Positions 19,431 to 28,347 of a stretch of DNA of 64,000 bases are shown here, in pieces (position 1 is the first letter of the stretch; each line of letters opens with the position of its first letter). Where the stretch lies: positions 4,106,001 to 4,170,000 of the forward strand of contig NZ_JARRCW010000001.1 in NCBI RefSeq assembly GCF_031501865.1, read 5' to 3'. A program made the position numbers and the translations under genes. The notes under the pieces are model-generated. The model did not search any database. It saw only the letters and a list, made by a program, of their open reading frames with translations, and was not told where the DNA came from. This DNA comes from Pseudovibrio sp. M1P-2-3. Lineage in GTDB: Bacteria; Pseudomonadota; Alphaproteobacteria; Rhizobiales; Stappiaceae.

Positions 19431-19960
19431 TGCGTGATCTGCCTGAGAGACTGGTGTTTCTCGATGAAACCAGTGTTAAAACGAATTTAACCCGGCTGCG
19501 AGGCCGAGCCTTTAAAGGGGAACGAGCCCTTGACACAGCGCCGTTTGGACGCTGGCAGAACCAGACCTTTATCGCCGGTTTGACCCACGAGGGACTCATT
19601 GCGCCCTGGGTTCTGGACGGGGCCATGAATGGCAAGGCATTCACCACTTATATCACGACACAACTGGCTCCATGCTTGCACCCTAAAACGGTGGTCATTC
19701 TGGATAACCTGTCCACACACAAAGTTCCAGAAGCCGCAAGGGCCCTCAGACAAAGCGGGTGTTGGTTCCTTTTTCTGCCGCCCTATTCTCCTGATCTCAA
19801 TCCTATCGAAATGGCGTTTTCCAAGCTCAAAGCACACCTACGCAGAATGAAAGCCAGAACCTTTGAGACCTTGATAAAGGCTCTGGGTGACATATGCGAT
19901 CTGTTCACACCCCAAGAGTGTTGGAATTACTTCAAGGCAGCTGGATATGTTTCAGTATAA
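19355..19960 (+). CDS. IS630 transposase, OrfB (DDE catalytic part)
   Basis: A 201-residue frame in -1 phase to OrfA. After a shift at the A8 run the fused reading is ...[14 protein letters not shown]..., which matches the usual IS630 junction, so translation probably arises by programmed -1 frameshifting and not from its own start. It holds the DDE core: [23 protein letters not shown] and [15 protein letters not shown]. Confidence 0.82.
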   Translation: MVATERGKLHVQNARDEWRHTRQPIMRDLPERLVFLDETSVKTNLTRLRGRAFKGERALDTAPFGRWQNQTFIAGLTHEGLIAPWVLDGAMNGKAFTTYITTQLAPCLHPKTVVILDNLSTHKVPEAARALRQSGCWFLFLPPYSPDLNPIEMAFSKLKAHLRRMKARTFETLIKALGDICDLFTPQECWNYFKAAGYVSV

Positions 19961-19979
19961 AGGCTCAAGACTATAAAGG

Positions 19980-20030
19980 AAAAAATAATGCCCGCTCGCC
20001 TAGTAATTCTACTGGGAGTAGCGGGCATTA
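19980..20030 (-). terminator. Strong minus-strand terminator between the IS and tRNA-Ser
   Basis: An 11-bp perfect stem (TAATGCCCGCT with AGCGGGCATTA) continues inward through an imperfect stem to a tiny loop; on the minus strand it is followed by six T residues. It would stop minus-strand transcription coming from the RTX protease gene and running antisense through the tRNA. On the plus strand no T run follows. Confidence 0.65.
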
Positions 20031-20134
20031 GCATATCTGGCCTGTGCGTATCTCCCCCTCCCCCTTCTACAAGTCTTGTCACCCTCACAGCCCCCGTATA
20101 CGTTCCGCCTGCTGCCTGTTAAGATCAGCCAAGC

Positions 20135-20224
20135 GGAGAGTTGCCGGAGTGGTCGAACGGGGCGGTCTCGAAAACCGTTGAGCGCGCAAGCGTTCCGAGG
20201 GTTCGAATCCCTCACTCTCCGCCA
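20135..20224 (+). tRNA. tRNA-Ser (anticodon CGA)
   Basis: A 90-nt class II tRNA with acceptor arms GGAGAGT and ACTCTCC, discriminator G and encoded CCA (20222-20224), T loop GGTTCGAATCC, a long variable arm (GAGCGCGCAAGCGTTC region) and anticodon CGA at 20169-20171. It reads UCG codons. No integrase gene or second copy of the tRNA 3' end was noticed nearby, so island insertion at this tRNA is not supported. Confidence 0.96.
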
Positions 20225-20422
20225 TTATTTCTTGAAACTATTGATTTATTTAGCATTTTCCGCATTTTGGTGACCAAAGTAGGAACCATGGTCGTATTTC
20301 TTATTATTTTCAGCCGGTAAAAATTTAAGAGCATGCTAAGCTTTCCTCAACGCAGGGCTTACCAGTGAACTCGGGTCTTCAAGATCTCCACAATCAGTAC
20401 ATAACGAAACAACCGAGATAAA

Positions 20423-20447
20423 TGAGGAGCAGGTTTTCTGCTCCTCA
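20423..20447 (-). terminator. Terminator-like hairpin after the RTX protease gene
   Basis: A perfect 10-bp stem (TGAGGAGCAG with CTGCTCCTCA) and 5-nt loop lie 10 bases past the stop codon. The following minus-strand sequence is only weakly T-rich (ATTTATC), so termination may be partial; the stronger hairpin at 19980-20030 lies further downstream. Confidence 0.55.
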
Positions 20448-20456
20448 CATACAATA

Positions 20457-22865
20457 TTAGGCAAATAAGAAGTCATCACTGCTAAGTTGAGTGATGTCTA
20501 CTCCGGTCAGTAGAATTGATCCACCATCGAAGGTGACAAATGTATCGTCTCCTTGATCTGTAATTGTCAGTTCAGCAAACGAAGATATCCCGCCTTCGAA
20601 CTCAATCAGGTCCAGACCATCAGAGAAGTCAAGAATTTCATCTGCACCAGAGTTCGTGTCAAAAACAAATGTATCTGAACCAGCGCCGCCAACAAGAGTA
20701 TTGTCAGCTTCATTGCCAATGAGAATGTCATTACCATGGCCGGAAATTACATTTTCAATCACGGTACCGCGTGCAATAGCAAGATTACCTGTCAGGCCGT
20801 TGACATTGGAATAAGTTTCCTGCTCAAGAGAAATGAGCTGGTCATCCCAAACAGAACTATAATCAATTGTATCATCACCGCCATTATCAATAATGGTGTA
20901 GGCAACTGATTGTAGACCTGCGATATTATCGTAATATCCACCAACCGTTGAATTTTCTCCATAAACAGTATCATCAATACGCAGGTTGTTTGCAGTACCG
21001 TACAGGTTTTGCATCGCAAGAATATCAGCAACTGTAGGCGTCAATATGTATGCAAAGTCGGCCTCAATTGACGTATTTTGGGGTTGAGTGAAATACGACA
21101 TCACTGAGGTCTGCCAAGAGTCGTTTGTATAATGATTATCAACTCCATAGACGGCAGCACCATCATAGTTACCAGCATGTCCAAGCCCCATGGCATGGCC
21201 GATTTCGTGTACATAGGTCTGGAAAGAATAGCTGTTCAACGTGGTTCCATAGGTAGTGAGCCAGTCAGTGGAGATATTCACATTAGAAAAAGCGATTGTA
21301 TCACCTGCAACGCCAGAGGCAGTGTATGCGCCACTGTTATTATCATCAAAAGTAATTTGAGCGCTGCCACTAACAGCTTGGAAATTAATACCTGTAACCA
21401 TCGCCCAAGCGTCAAGTGCTGCCGTTGCCAAATATTGACCGTCACTCGTTAGGGCATCAATACTCACGGTAATTGTGTCACCAGGGGCAACATCAAAACT
21501 ACGAGATGAACGTCCAATGGATTCCCAATATCCATCGGTTAACTGATCTGCAATTTGATCATTTGTAAATGTATCTGGATCTACAAGTTCAATTTCACCA
21601 TAGCTGCCATCACTATTTGGATGGAAAAGATAACTGGCTCCAGTACCTTCAGTATGCTGTGCACCCACAACAATAACGCCATCGTCATCGATAGAAACAG
21701 CAGAACCAAAGAGCCCACCGTCAGATCCAGAGGGCTCCGTCAGCTTATATTCCGTATAAGAACCATCAGAGGATGGAACAAAAACATAAACTGCCCCAGA
21801 GCTGTCCCCAAGCTCATCTTCCCCCGTGGCAGCTACAACAATGATACCATTATCACTAATCGCAACTGAAGAGCCAAAATTATCATAGGCCTGAGCATCA
21901 GAGGCGTACAACTCTACCGCCTGATATTCGCCATTACCATCCAAAGTGAAAACAGTAACTGAGCCTGCATCACTTCCTTGGTCATTGTCAAAAGGGGCAC
22001 TCGCAACAATAGTCCCATCTACATTGACAGCAATTGCAGTTCCAAGTCTATCATACATGGCCGCTGCTTCTTGGGCGAGTTTTACCTGATTGTAACCACC
22101 GTTTCCATCTGGAGTGAAGACATATATGGAGCCAGAACCACTGACCTGGTCATCATCATATGGGCTCCCAACGATAATCATGCCATTGGGGCCGACCTCA
22201 ACAGAGCTACCAAAATAATCTTGATCTTCAATATCATCAGCGGACAGGCGAATAGGTTCGGAGCTGTAATCACCATTTAACCCTGGGGTGTATACATAAA
22301 CACTGCCTGTACTGTTCCCGTCGCTATCGTCATATTTAGCTCCCACAACCAGAGTTCCGTCTTCGCCGATAGCTATATCGTCTCCAAATCTGCTATAATC
22401 ATCTGGACGGGGGTTGGTGAGTTTTACGGTAGAGTATTCGCTGTTTTCATCCTCTGTATATATGTAAACAGACCCCCCTCGGTTGCCGGGAGAGCCTACA
22501 GCAATGACACCAGAATCATTAATATCGACAGAATACCCAAACTTTGACCTTTGCGTGTTATCCGGTTCTGGAGAGATGCTCTTTTCTATATAGTTGCCAT
22601 TCCCGTCAGGCTCATAAATATAGACTAGCCCGTTCCATTTACCTTCATCCCAGTGGTTACCACTTATCTCGAAATGTCCAGGGGCCCCAACCACAATAGT
22701 CCCATCACTATTCGTTGCAGTGGCCCCACCAAAGTAATTCAGGTCCACTTCATCAGAAGCCGTTAAAACTTGAACTTGGCTTGTGGAGTTACTCTCCATA
22801 ACCTCTGTTGAGGTCACCTCTGCGTGAGAGTCTTGAAAAGTTGGAATGAAACTTTCAGCTATCAT
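20457..22865 (-). CDS. Secreted FG-GAP/serralysin-type metalloprotease with RTX tail
   Basis: An 802-residue acidic, low-cysteine protein with no Sec signal. Residues ~30-430 hold about seven FG-GAP/integrin-alpha-like repeats (units such as DGTIVVGAP...GSVYVYTP). Residues ~430-640 form a metzincin protease with zinc motif HEIGHAMGLGH (His553 onward) and a Met-turn SVMSYF, as in serralysins. The C-terminus has the calcium-binding nonapeptides GHGNDILIGN and GGAGSDTFVF and a terminal acidic/hydrophobic segment, the usual type I secretion signal. The ATG at 22865 is chosen since it has a GGA ribosome site, unlike the upstream ATG at 22910. Likely exported by an ABC/HlyD/TolC system, which is not encoded in this window. 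Peptide substrates are unknown. Confidence 0.88.
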   Translation of the reverse strand: MIAESFIPTFQDSHAEVTSTEVMESNSTSQVQVLTASDEVDLNYFGGATATNSDGTIVVGAPGHFEISGNHWDEGKWNGLVYIYEPDGNGNYIEKSISPEPDNTQRSKFGYSVDINDSGVIAVGSPGNRGGSVYIYTEDENSEYSTVKLTNPRPDDYSRFGDDIAIGEDGTLVVGAKYDDSDGNSTGSVYVYTPGLNGDYSSEPIRLSADDIEDQDYFGSSVEVGPNGMIIVGSPYDDDQVSGSGSIYVFTPDGNGGYNQVKLAQEAAAMYDRLGTAIAVNVDGTIVASAPFDNDQGSDAGSVTVFTLDGNGEYQAVELYASDAQAYDNFGSSVAISDNGIIVVAATGEDELGDSSGAVYVFVPSSDGSYTEYKLTEPSGSDGGLFGSAVSIDDDGVIVVGAQHTEGTGASYLFHPNSDGSYGEIELVDPDTFTNDQIADQLTDGYWESIGRSSRSFDVAPGDTITVSIDALTSDGQYLATAALDAWAMVTGINFQAVSGSAQITFDDNNSGAYTASGVAGDTIAFSNVNISTDWLTTYGTTLNSYSFQTYVHEIGHAMGLGHAGNYDGAAVYGVDNHYTNDSWQTSVMSYFTQPQNTSIEADFAYILTPTVADILAMQNLYGTANNLRIDDTVYGENSTVGGYYDNIAGLQSVAYTIIDNGGDDTIDYSSVWDDQLISLEQETYSNVNGLTGNLAIARGTVIENVISGHGNDILIGNEADNTLVGGAGSDTFVFDTNSGADEILDFSDGLDLIEFEGGISSFAELTITDQGDDTFVTFDGGSILLTGVDITQLSSDDFLFA

Positions 22866-23717
22866 TATAAATTCCAATTCAAATATCTTAGAATACAACC
22901 AATTATACATTTAGTTGCATATGATTAATATACATCTTTTGATACATTTATCATTTGTAGGGAATTTTGCTTTTGAAAGTTTAACGCACCTCAGAGGGTG
23001 CTTAAGTAATAAGCTTGAGCAGTATGGGGAGCAGATCAACTTCACATTTCTGGCGTTTTGGCTGCCTTGAGGAGGCTATTGGAGCAATCTAAGATGGCTG
23101 CCTGCCAATAATTGTGAAAACTAACAGATTATCATCTCCAACTGGATCAGGCAGCGTATATTATCGTACATGTCCAACAGGCAGTTTTGGACCAGGCCCA
23201 TATTACTGGGCTCGGCTGACAAGAACACCTGCCTTGAAATATCTCCAGCACTCCCCCTGCGAATTGTCGCAGTCACAACATGAAATAAGTACACCGACTT
23301 AAGTAACCACACCAATAGCGAAAGAAGTTCCTGATCGAAAAGTTGCCGTCTTTATGTGGATTTTCACATCAAGCGAGTTCTCACTTAATCAAGTATTTCC
23401 CTTTGGTTCTTCTGGAAGTTGTAGGTGGGTTACGCTATAAATACCCGCTCTCTCCTCCCCCAGAAAATGACTGAGCGTTACTCTGATATATCTTCAGTCC
23501 GAGGTTTCGGGCAAAAAACACGCATCTCCGTAAATTTTCTACTTATTGCCCCCTCTCCCACCGGCCTCTAAACCCCTCCCCGTTTCCTGTTCGCACTCTC
23601 ATCCGCAGGCAGTTCACACTGGAGCCAAGAAACATTTTGGATGAGACAGTGAGCCGTTTCCACGGTCGGTTAACGGGCTGCACAGGAGCTTGAATTCAAT
23701 ATGGAGACTGTGCTGAT
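22866..23717. other. Gene-poor 850-nt intergenic region
   Basis: This stretch separates the divergent RTX protease and the membrane protein. The part next to the protease is AT-rich and includes a minus-strand TATAAT (22902-22907). A plus-strand TATAAA is at 23436-23441, which would leave a leader of about 270 nt before the membrane protein. Short open frames here (for example 23114-23302) lack ribosome sites and family features. No RNA gene or repeat was recognised. Confidence 0.5.
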
Positions 23718-25238
23718 ATGCTTCAGCGGACGGATACTGAACGAGAAAAAAGTTACGCGGAACTTCATAAGCCCGCGAATGAATTTAAGACACGTACCGA
23801 CTATCTGGATCACGAACTCCAGATCATGAAGCCCAACAGATGGGGTTTAAACCTTCCCGGACGAGATTTCCGGTTCGAATGGGAGGATATGGTTCCGGCT
23901 ATTGCAGGGACCATAGGTATCTCAGTCATGTATTCCGCAGTTATGACAGCTTGGGCTACCGGCCTTACTCAGCGTTGGGATTATGTGAACTTGGGTGCTG
24001 AATGGATTATCGAGGTGGTGCGCATTGAAATGCTCGTCCCCACTTTGCTTTTTTGCATTATCGGCTCAGGCTTTTTCAATCCACGTGCCAACCTGGCGGG
24101 AAACCACGGACCTATGATCCCGCTTATTGGCTCTATCGCTCTTGCCGGTGCGCACCCGTTGGCATTGGCAATTCTGCTTTGTATCTTCGGCTTGCTGCTC
24201 AGCTATTTTAAAGGGGGCTCGCGGCTGGTTAATCTGACCAGTCAGGGGGTCGCAGGAGGTCTCCTCGTTTTTCTTGGGTTTATGGGCGCAAAAGGTCAAA
24301 TTACCTCCCTGTTCACATGGGCTGATAGCCTTCAGGCTAAACACTCTTTGGAAAGCAGCCTCGCATTCGTGGCATTGGTGATTTTTGCAGTCAACATTGT
24401 GCTGTATGCATTTCTTGCCAAAATTGGAAAGCGCTGGCTGGCAATTCCCGCATGTTCCATCACGGCGGTCGTTGTTGCCCTGCTCTTGGGCGCGGGAGTT
24501 GATCTTCAGTTTACCACAGCTCCGGGCCTTCCTAACATGAACCCTTGGTACTGGTGGGGATCTACGGAAACCGGTTGGCAGTTGGGCCTTCCCACAATAA
24601 GCCATTTCATTGCTTCCCTTCCTTGGGCCATTTTGGCTGTGGCCATGTGGTCTCCGGACTTTCTTGGTCATAGAATTTTTCAGGAACTCAACTACCCGAA
24701 AAACACTGAAAAGGTTTTGATGGATGTTGATGATACAATGACCACCTGCTCTTTGCGCCAGTTCACCGGCACACTCTTTGGCGGCGGTAATATTACGTCG
24801 TCGTGGGGCACATATATGATCCCAGCTGCCATTGCCAAACGTCCTATTCCTGCAGGCGCTATTCTACTGGGGGCTCTGTGTATCGTCATCGCCGTTATCG
24901 GGTATCCGATGGACATCGTTGTATGGAAGCCGGTTATGGCCTGTGCTCTTCTGGTGGGGGTATTTTTGCCACTCCTTGAAGCAGGGCTTCAGATGGTGAA
25001 AGACAACAACAGCACTAACGCCGCCGGTATCTGCATCTTTGCGGCAATGGTGACCAATCCGGTTCTGGCTTGGGCCCTCACTATGTTTCTTGATAACAAT
25101 GGCCTTATTGGCGACAGCGAGCGGGCAAAACGCCTTTCCTTCACAGATAGGATGATAGTACCAGCCGGTGCGGTGGTTATCTGCACGCTTGCAATGGCCG
25201 CGGTTGGCATGCTGCCGGGTATTCCTGCAATTCTTTAA
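23718..25238 (+). CDS. Multi-pass membrane protein, possible DUF3360-type transporter
   Basis: A 506-residue protein with about 12 hydrophobic segments after a ~65-residue cytoplasmic N-terminus. The start (ELHKPANEF, then DYLDHELQIMKPNRWG and LPGRDFRFEWEDMVPAIAG) and the internal NHGPMIPLIG and DDTMTTCSLRQFTGTLFGGG segments resemble the DUF3360 family, which is distantly related to NCS2/SulP-type carriers; this recognition is from memory. The substrate is unknown. It is a single-gene unit with a GGAG ribosome site, a long leader and its own terminator. It converges with the TRAP operon, so a functional link is not implied. Confidence 0.65.
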   Translation: MLQRTDTEREKSYAELHKPANEFKTRTDYLDHELQIMKPNRWGLNLPGRDFRFEWEDMVPAIAGTIGISVMYSAVMTAWATGLTQRWDYVNLGAEWIIEVVRIEMLVPTLLFCIIGSGFFNPRANLAGNHGPMIPLIGSIALAGAHPLALAILLCIFGLLLSYFKGGSRLVNLTSQGVAGGLLVFLGFMGAKGQITSLFTWADSLQAKHSLESSLAFVALVIFAVNIVLYAFLAKIGKRWLAIPACSITAVVVALLLGAGVDLQFTTAPGLPNMNPWYWWGSTETGWQLGLPTISHFIASLPWAILAVAMWSPDFLGHRIFQELNYPKNTEKVLMDVDDTMTTCSLRQFTGTLFGGGNITSSWGTYMIPAAIAKRPIPAGAILLGALCIVIAVIGYPMDIVVWKPVMACALLVGVFLPLLEAGLQMVKDNNSTNAAGICIFAAMVTNPVLAWALTMFLDNNGLIGDSERAKRLSFTDRMIVPAGAVVICTLAMAAVGMLPGIPAIL

Positions 25239-25256
25239 TCAGTTCGAAGTATGAAG

Positions 25257-25287
25257 AGCGCGGCTATGCATGATCCGCGCTTTTTTT
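25257..25287 (+). terminator. Rho-independent terminator after the DUF3360-like gene
   Basis: A 7-bp GC-rich stem (AGCGCGG with CCGCGCT) with an 11-nt loop is followed by a run of T residues on the plus strand, 18 bases after the stop codon. Confidence 0.85.
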
Positions 25288-25383
25288 CAGCGCAAGGCAT
25301 GAATGAAAATGAACGTAACGCGCTCTAACTGTTTAGTCCCCCTAGGAACCTATTGCAGCTCCTACGCGCCCCATGCCAACATC

Positions 25384-26700
25384 TCACATAGCCCCAACCA
25401 GCCAGAGTGAAAACCAAGGAACGGCGATCAACAGGGCCAGACGGACAAGGTCCGAGACCCAAAACGGAAAGACGCCCCTGAATATGGTGGAGAGTTTCAC
25501 ATCCCGCAGCACGTTGCGTAGAACGAATACATTTAGACCGACGGGAGGTGAAATCAGACTGATTTCAGTCACCACCACCACGATCACCGCAAACCAGATG
25601 AGGACCGCTTCCGGATCGCTTAATGCCTGCACACCAAAGTCCAGCTCCAGAATGAGTGGGTAAAAGACGGGTACGGTCAGCAAGATCATGGAGAGACTTT
25701 CCAGCACACAACCCAGCGCAATATAGATCAGCACAATACCAAGGATCACCATGTAGGCGTTCAATTCAAAGTTCAGAATCCACTCTGCAAGAGTGTCCGG
25801 CAGGCCTGCATAATTTATGAAGTTGGAGAAAACTTCCGCACCAATGATAATCATGAAGATCATGGCAGTGGTGCGGGCACTCTCAAGCATAGCATTGAAG
25901 AGGTTTTGCGGTGTCATGCCGCCCATAAGCAGGGCGATCAAAAAAGCAGTTGCGACCCCAATACCAGCAGCTTCTGTCGGAGTGAAAAGACCGCCATAGA
26001 TACCGATCATGATAAGCGCAAATAAGCCGAGGACGGCGATCACACCAAGCTTATCTTTTTGTGAAAATGGCTCAGCTCCCTCTGCTTTGGGAGCAAGGGA
26101 CGGGTTGAGCAAGGTGGAAACATAAATTGCACCTATATAAAGCAACAACCCCAGAATGCCTGGAACCACACCAGCAATAAACAGCTTGCCAATATCGGTT
26201 TCTGTCAAAAGGCCGTAGATAATCATCACCACTGATGGCGGGATCAAAATACCAAGGGTGCCTCCTGCTGCAATGGAGCCGGAGGCAAGGCTGTCCGCAT
26301 ATCCATACTTGCGCATGGAAGGCATTGCGACCTTAGACATAGTGGCTGCCGTAGCCAAAGAAGACCCACAAACTGCAGAAAAGCCCCCACAAGCCACAAC
26401 AGATGCCATAGCAAGACCTCCACGGGCACCGCCAAGCAGGCGATTTGCAGCGGCATAAAGGCCATGACTGACACCTGAGATGGTGAGCAGATTGCCCATT
26501 AAAATGAACAGAGGAATAACGGAAAGCGAATAGGAGAGACTGGTTTCAAAGCCAACACTGCTGATAACAGACCAGGTGGCGGACCATCCGCGCAGCCACG
26601 CAAACCCCAACGCCCCTACAAGGATCATTGCAAAAGCTATTGGAATGCGCAGAAAAATCAAAATTAACAGTGCAGCAAAGCCGAGAAGGGATTCAAACAT
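25384..26700 (-). CDS. TRAP transporter large permease (DctM family)
   Basis: A 438-residue membrane protein with about 12 transmembrane helices and the DctM signatures (RIPIAFAMILVGALGFAWL, GGFSAVCGSSLATAATMSKV, AGGTLGILIPPSVVMIIYG). It forms the ion-coupled channel of a tripartite transporter with the small permease and binding protein encoded just upstream. It is the last gene of the aromatic-catabolism operon, so the substrate is likely an aromatic or related carboxylate. Confidence 0.93.
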   Translation of the reverse strand: MFESLLGFAALLILIFLRIPIAFAMILVGALGFAWLRGWSATWSVISSVGFETSLSYSLSVIPLFILMGNLLTISGVSHGLYAAANRLLGGARGGLAMASVVACGGFSAVCGSSLATAATMSKVAMPSMRKYGYADSLASGSIAAGGTLGILIPPSVVMIIYGLLTETDIGKLFIAGVVPGILGLLLYIGAIYVSTLLNPSLAPKAEGAEPFSQKDKLGVIAVLGLFALIMIGIYGGLFTPTEAAGIGVATAFLIALLMGGMTPQNLFNAMLESARTTAMIFMIIIGAEVFSNFINYAGLPDTLAEWILNFELNAYMVILGIVLIYIALGCVLESLSMILLTVPVFYPLILELDFGVQALSDPEAVLIWFAVIVVVVTEISLISPPVGLNVFVLRNVLRDVKLSTIFRGVFPFWVSDLVRLALLIAVPWFSLWLVGAM

Positions 26701-26704
26701 TATA

Positions 26705-27217
26705 TTAATAGCCTTTGCGCAGTGCCCTTGTTAACCAAACAAACGTGTAGCCAGCACTCAGCAGAGCAGAAGCCGCGGCGATCCATGACAGGGGAGCCAG
26801 CGGAATATCAAGAGCATTGGTGACAGCCCCGTCCTCCATCAAGCGCTGCGCATGTGCTGCAAGGCGCCAAGAAAGAACGAGAAGTACGATGGTTGAAATA
26901 CCGCCGGAAACCGCTCTCATAAGAGACTGCATAACCGGTGGGGCCATCCCGTAGACTATATCCACCTCAACATGCTCCCGACGGGAAGTTGTGAGCGGGA
27001 GCGCAGTAAAGACCAGCGCACCCAGCATAAGCTGGGTAACCTCGAACGCGCCGCGAACAGGTGCGTTGAACCAGTAGCGCGCAACAACATCAACAACTGT
27101 AAGGCTCGTGAGGCCAACAAGCAGCAAGGCGCAGCATATCCCAAGACCAAATTCCATGAGTTTGACGAGGGAACGTGCCCGCGACGCACTCCCATATGGC
27201 TCTTCAGGCCAGATCAA
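26705..27217 (-). CDS. TRAP transporter small permease (DctQ family)
   Basis: A 170-residue protein with four predicted membrane helices (e.g. LLVGLTSLTVVDVVARYWF and LMLGALVFTALPLTTSRREH), typical of DctQ. It overlaps dctP by 4 bp and is four bases from dctM, so all three subunits are translated from one message. Confidence 0.9.
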   Translation of the reverse strand: MIWPEEPYGSASRARSLVKLMEFGLGICCALLLVGLTSLTVVDVVARYWFNAPVRGAFEVTQLMLGALVFTALPLTTSRREHVEVDIVYGMAPPVMQSLMRAVSGGISTIVLLVLSWRLAAHAQRLMEDGAVTNALDIPLAPLSWIAAASALLSAGYTFVWLTRALRKGY

Positions 27218-28263
27218 TTTTCAATGCCCGTAGATTTGCGGAACTTAGCAAGAGCCGCCTCCCCGTTAAAGCCATCCTCGGCAACTGCCTGCGCCCATTC
27301 ACTCTCATAGGCTGTAGCTTTTTCTCTAATTACTCCAAGTATTTCCGGCGAAGCCTCATAGATCTCAATACCAGCTTTGTTGATGAGCTCGATTGCTTTT
27401 TCATCCGCACTATTCCATGCCATGCCCACACGCTCGGAAAAGGCCTCACCGGAAATAGCCATGATGGCCGCCTGATCTTCAGCAGAGATCTCGTTCCACT
27501 TGCTCTCATTCATGACAAGAAACCACGTGGTATTGTAGATACCACCGGGAACGCGCATGGAATACTTCACATGATCCAACAGCTTAAAGGCTGTCACCGC
27601 TTCGTATGTAAAGGTCACCCCATCAATGATCCCGCGGGATAGTTTTTCATAGACTTCACCTGAGGACATAAAAATCGGGGAGGCACCGAGGTCACCAGTC
27701 AGATCTGCAATGTAGCCACCGGGAACACGGATCTTAAGTCCCTCAAGGTCTTCTGGCGTATTCAGTTTACGTACATTATTATGAAAAATACCGGGCCCGT
27801 GTACAAACAGGCCAAGAACCTTGGTGCCTTTGTGTTCTGCCTGAGCATTCAGATCGTTTGCATAAACATCCCAAAAGGCTTTGGAGCCGGACACCGCATC
27901 ATCTCCAAGGAAGGAGAACTGACCAATACGGGAACGCTGGAAGCGGTTGTCTTTAGTGAAGGAGTGCAGGCCGTAAGTGATATCGGCAACTCCGTCAACT
28001 GCCATATCAAAGTGGGCAGGCGGGGCTCCGGCAGGCTTTGAAAGCACACGTATGGATACGCGCCCATCGGTGACTTTCTTCACGTCCCGTGCCCACGGTT
28101 TAATAGCTTCCACCACAATGGGGTGGCGTGGTGGTAGCCAGCTGGAAAGAACCAGTTTGGTTTGTGCAAAAGCTGAAGTTGTAAATGCAGTTGGTGCTAG
28201 TATGGCAACAACTGTCATTCCCAGTAGCATACGGCGGGCAATGTTTCCCTTCAAGAATTCCAT
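27214..28263 (-). CDS. TRAP transporter substrate-binding protein (DctP family)
   Basis: A 349-residue periplasmic binding protein. Start at 28263 has a strong GGGAGGGAG ribosome site; the longer in-frame start at 28317 does not. The signal peptide ends near TTSAFAQ. The domain shows LKIRVPGGYIADLTG and FSFLGDDAVSG; the region around LEGLKIRVPG contains the arginine that usually binds the substrate carboxylate in DctP proteins. It links the catabolic genes to uptake of an organic acid. Confidence 0.9.
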   Translation of the reverse strand: MEFLKGNIARRMLLGMTVVAILAPTAFTTSAFAQTKLVLSSWLPPRHPIVVEAIKPWARDVKKVTDGRVSIRVLSKPAGAPPAHFDMAVDGVADITYGLHSFTKDNRFQRSRIGQFSFLGDDAVSGSKAFWDVYANDLNAQAEHKGTKVLGLFVHGPGIFHNNVRKLNTPEDLEGLKIRVPGGYIADLTGDLGASPIFMSSGEVYEKLSRGIIDGVTFTYEAVTAFKLLDHVKYSMRVPGGIYNTTWFLVMNESKWNEISAEDQAAIMAISGEAFSERVGMAWNSADEKAIELINKAGIEIYEASPEILGVIREKATAYESEWAQAVAEDGFNGEAALAKFRKSTGIEN

Positions 28264-28347
28264 GGCTCCCTCCCTAAAGACGCCAATAAAACGAGGTGGA
28301 CCACGAAGACCTCCCAATCTCCGCAGTCCGCGTGTATTCTTTAAACC

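Larger units (their letters stand above)
19002..19960 (+). mobile_element. IS630-family insertion sequence (coding part; ends not resolved)
   Basis: Two overlapping frames encode an IS630-type DDE transposase. The product of a -1 shift in the A8 run at 19344-19351 would be about 318 residues. The catalytic acidic residues are all present: FLDET, VVILDN and the E of [14 protein letters not shown] could not find matching terminal inverted repeats or the flanking TA target duplication by eye, so the true element limits (probably between ~18930 and ~19985) are open. It sits between a chemoreceptor gene and tRNA-Ser. Confidence 0.85.

Noticed and set aside
19986-20030. Right terminal inverted repeat of the IS630 element
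   Set aside because: It is a self-contained hairpin with a T run on the minus strand and does not match the sequence at the left side of the transposase.
20009-20215. Minus-strand 68-codon frame
   Set aside because: It is antisense to tRNA-Ser and has no protein-like composition.
23114-23302. Possible 62-residue gene in the intergenic region
   Set aside because: No ribosome site, no family features and irregular composition (many Ser/Pro/Thr).
20135-25238. Genomic island integrated at tRNA-Ser
   Set aside because: No integrase, no second copy of the tRNA 3' end and no mobility genes other than the single IS630 on the other side were found.
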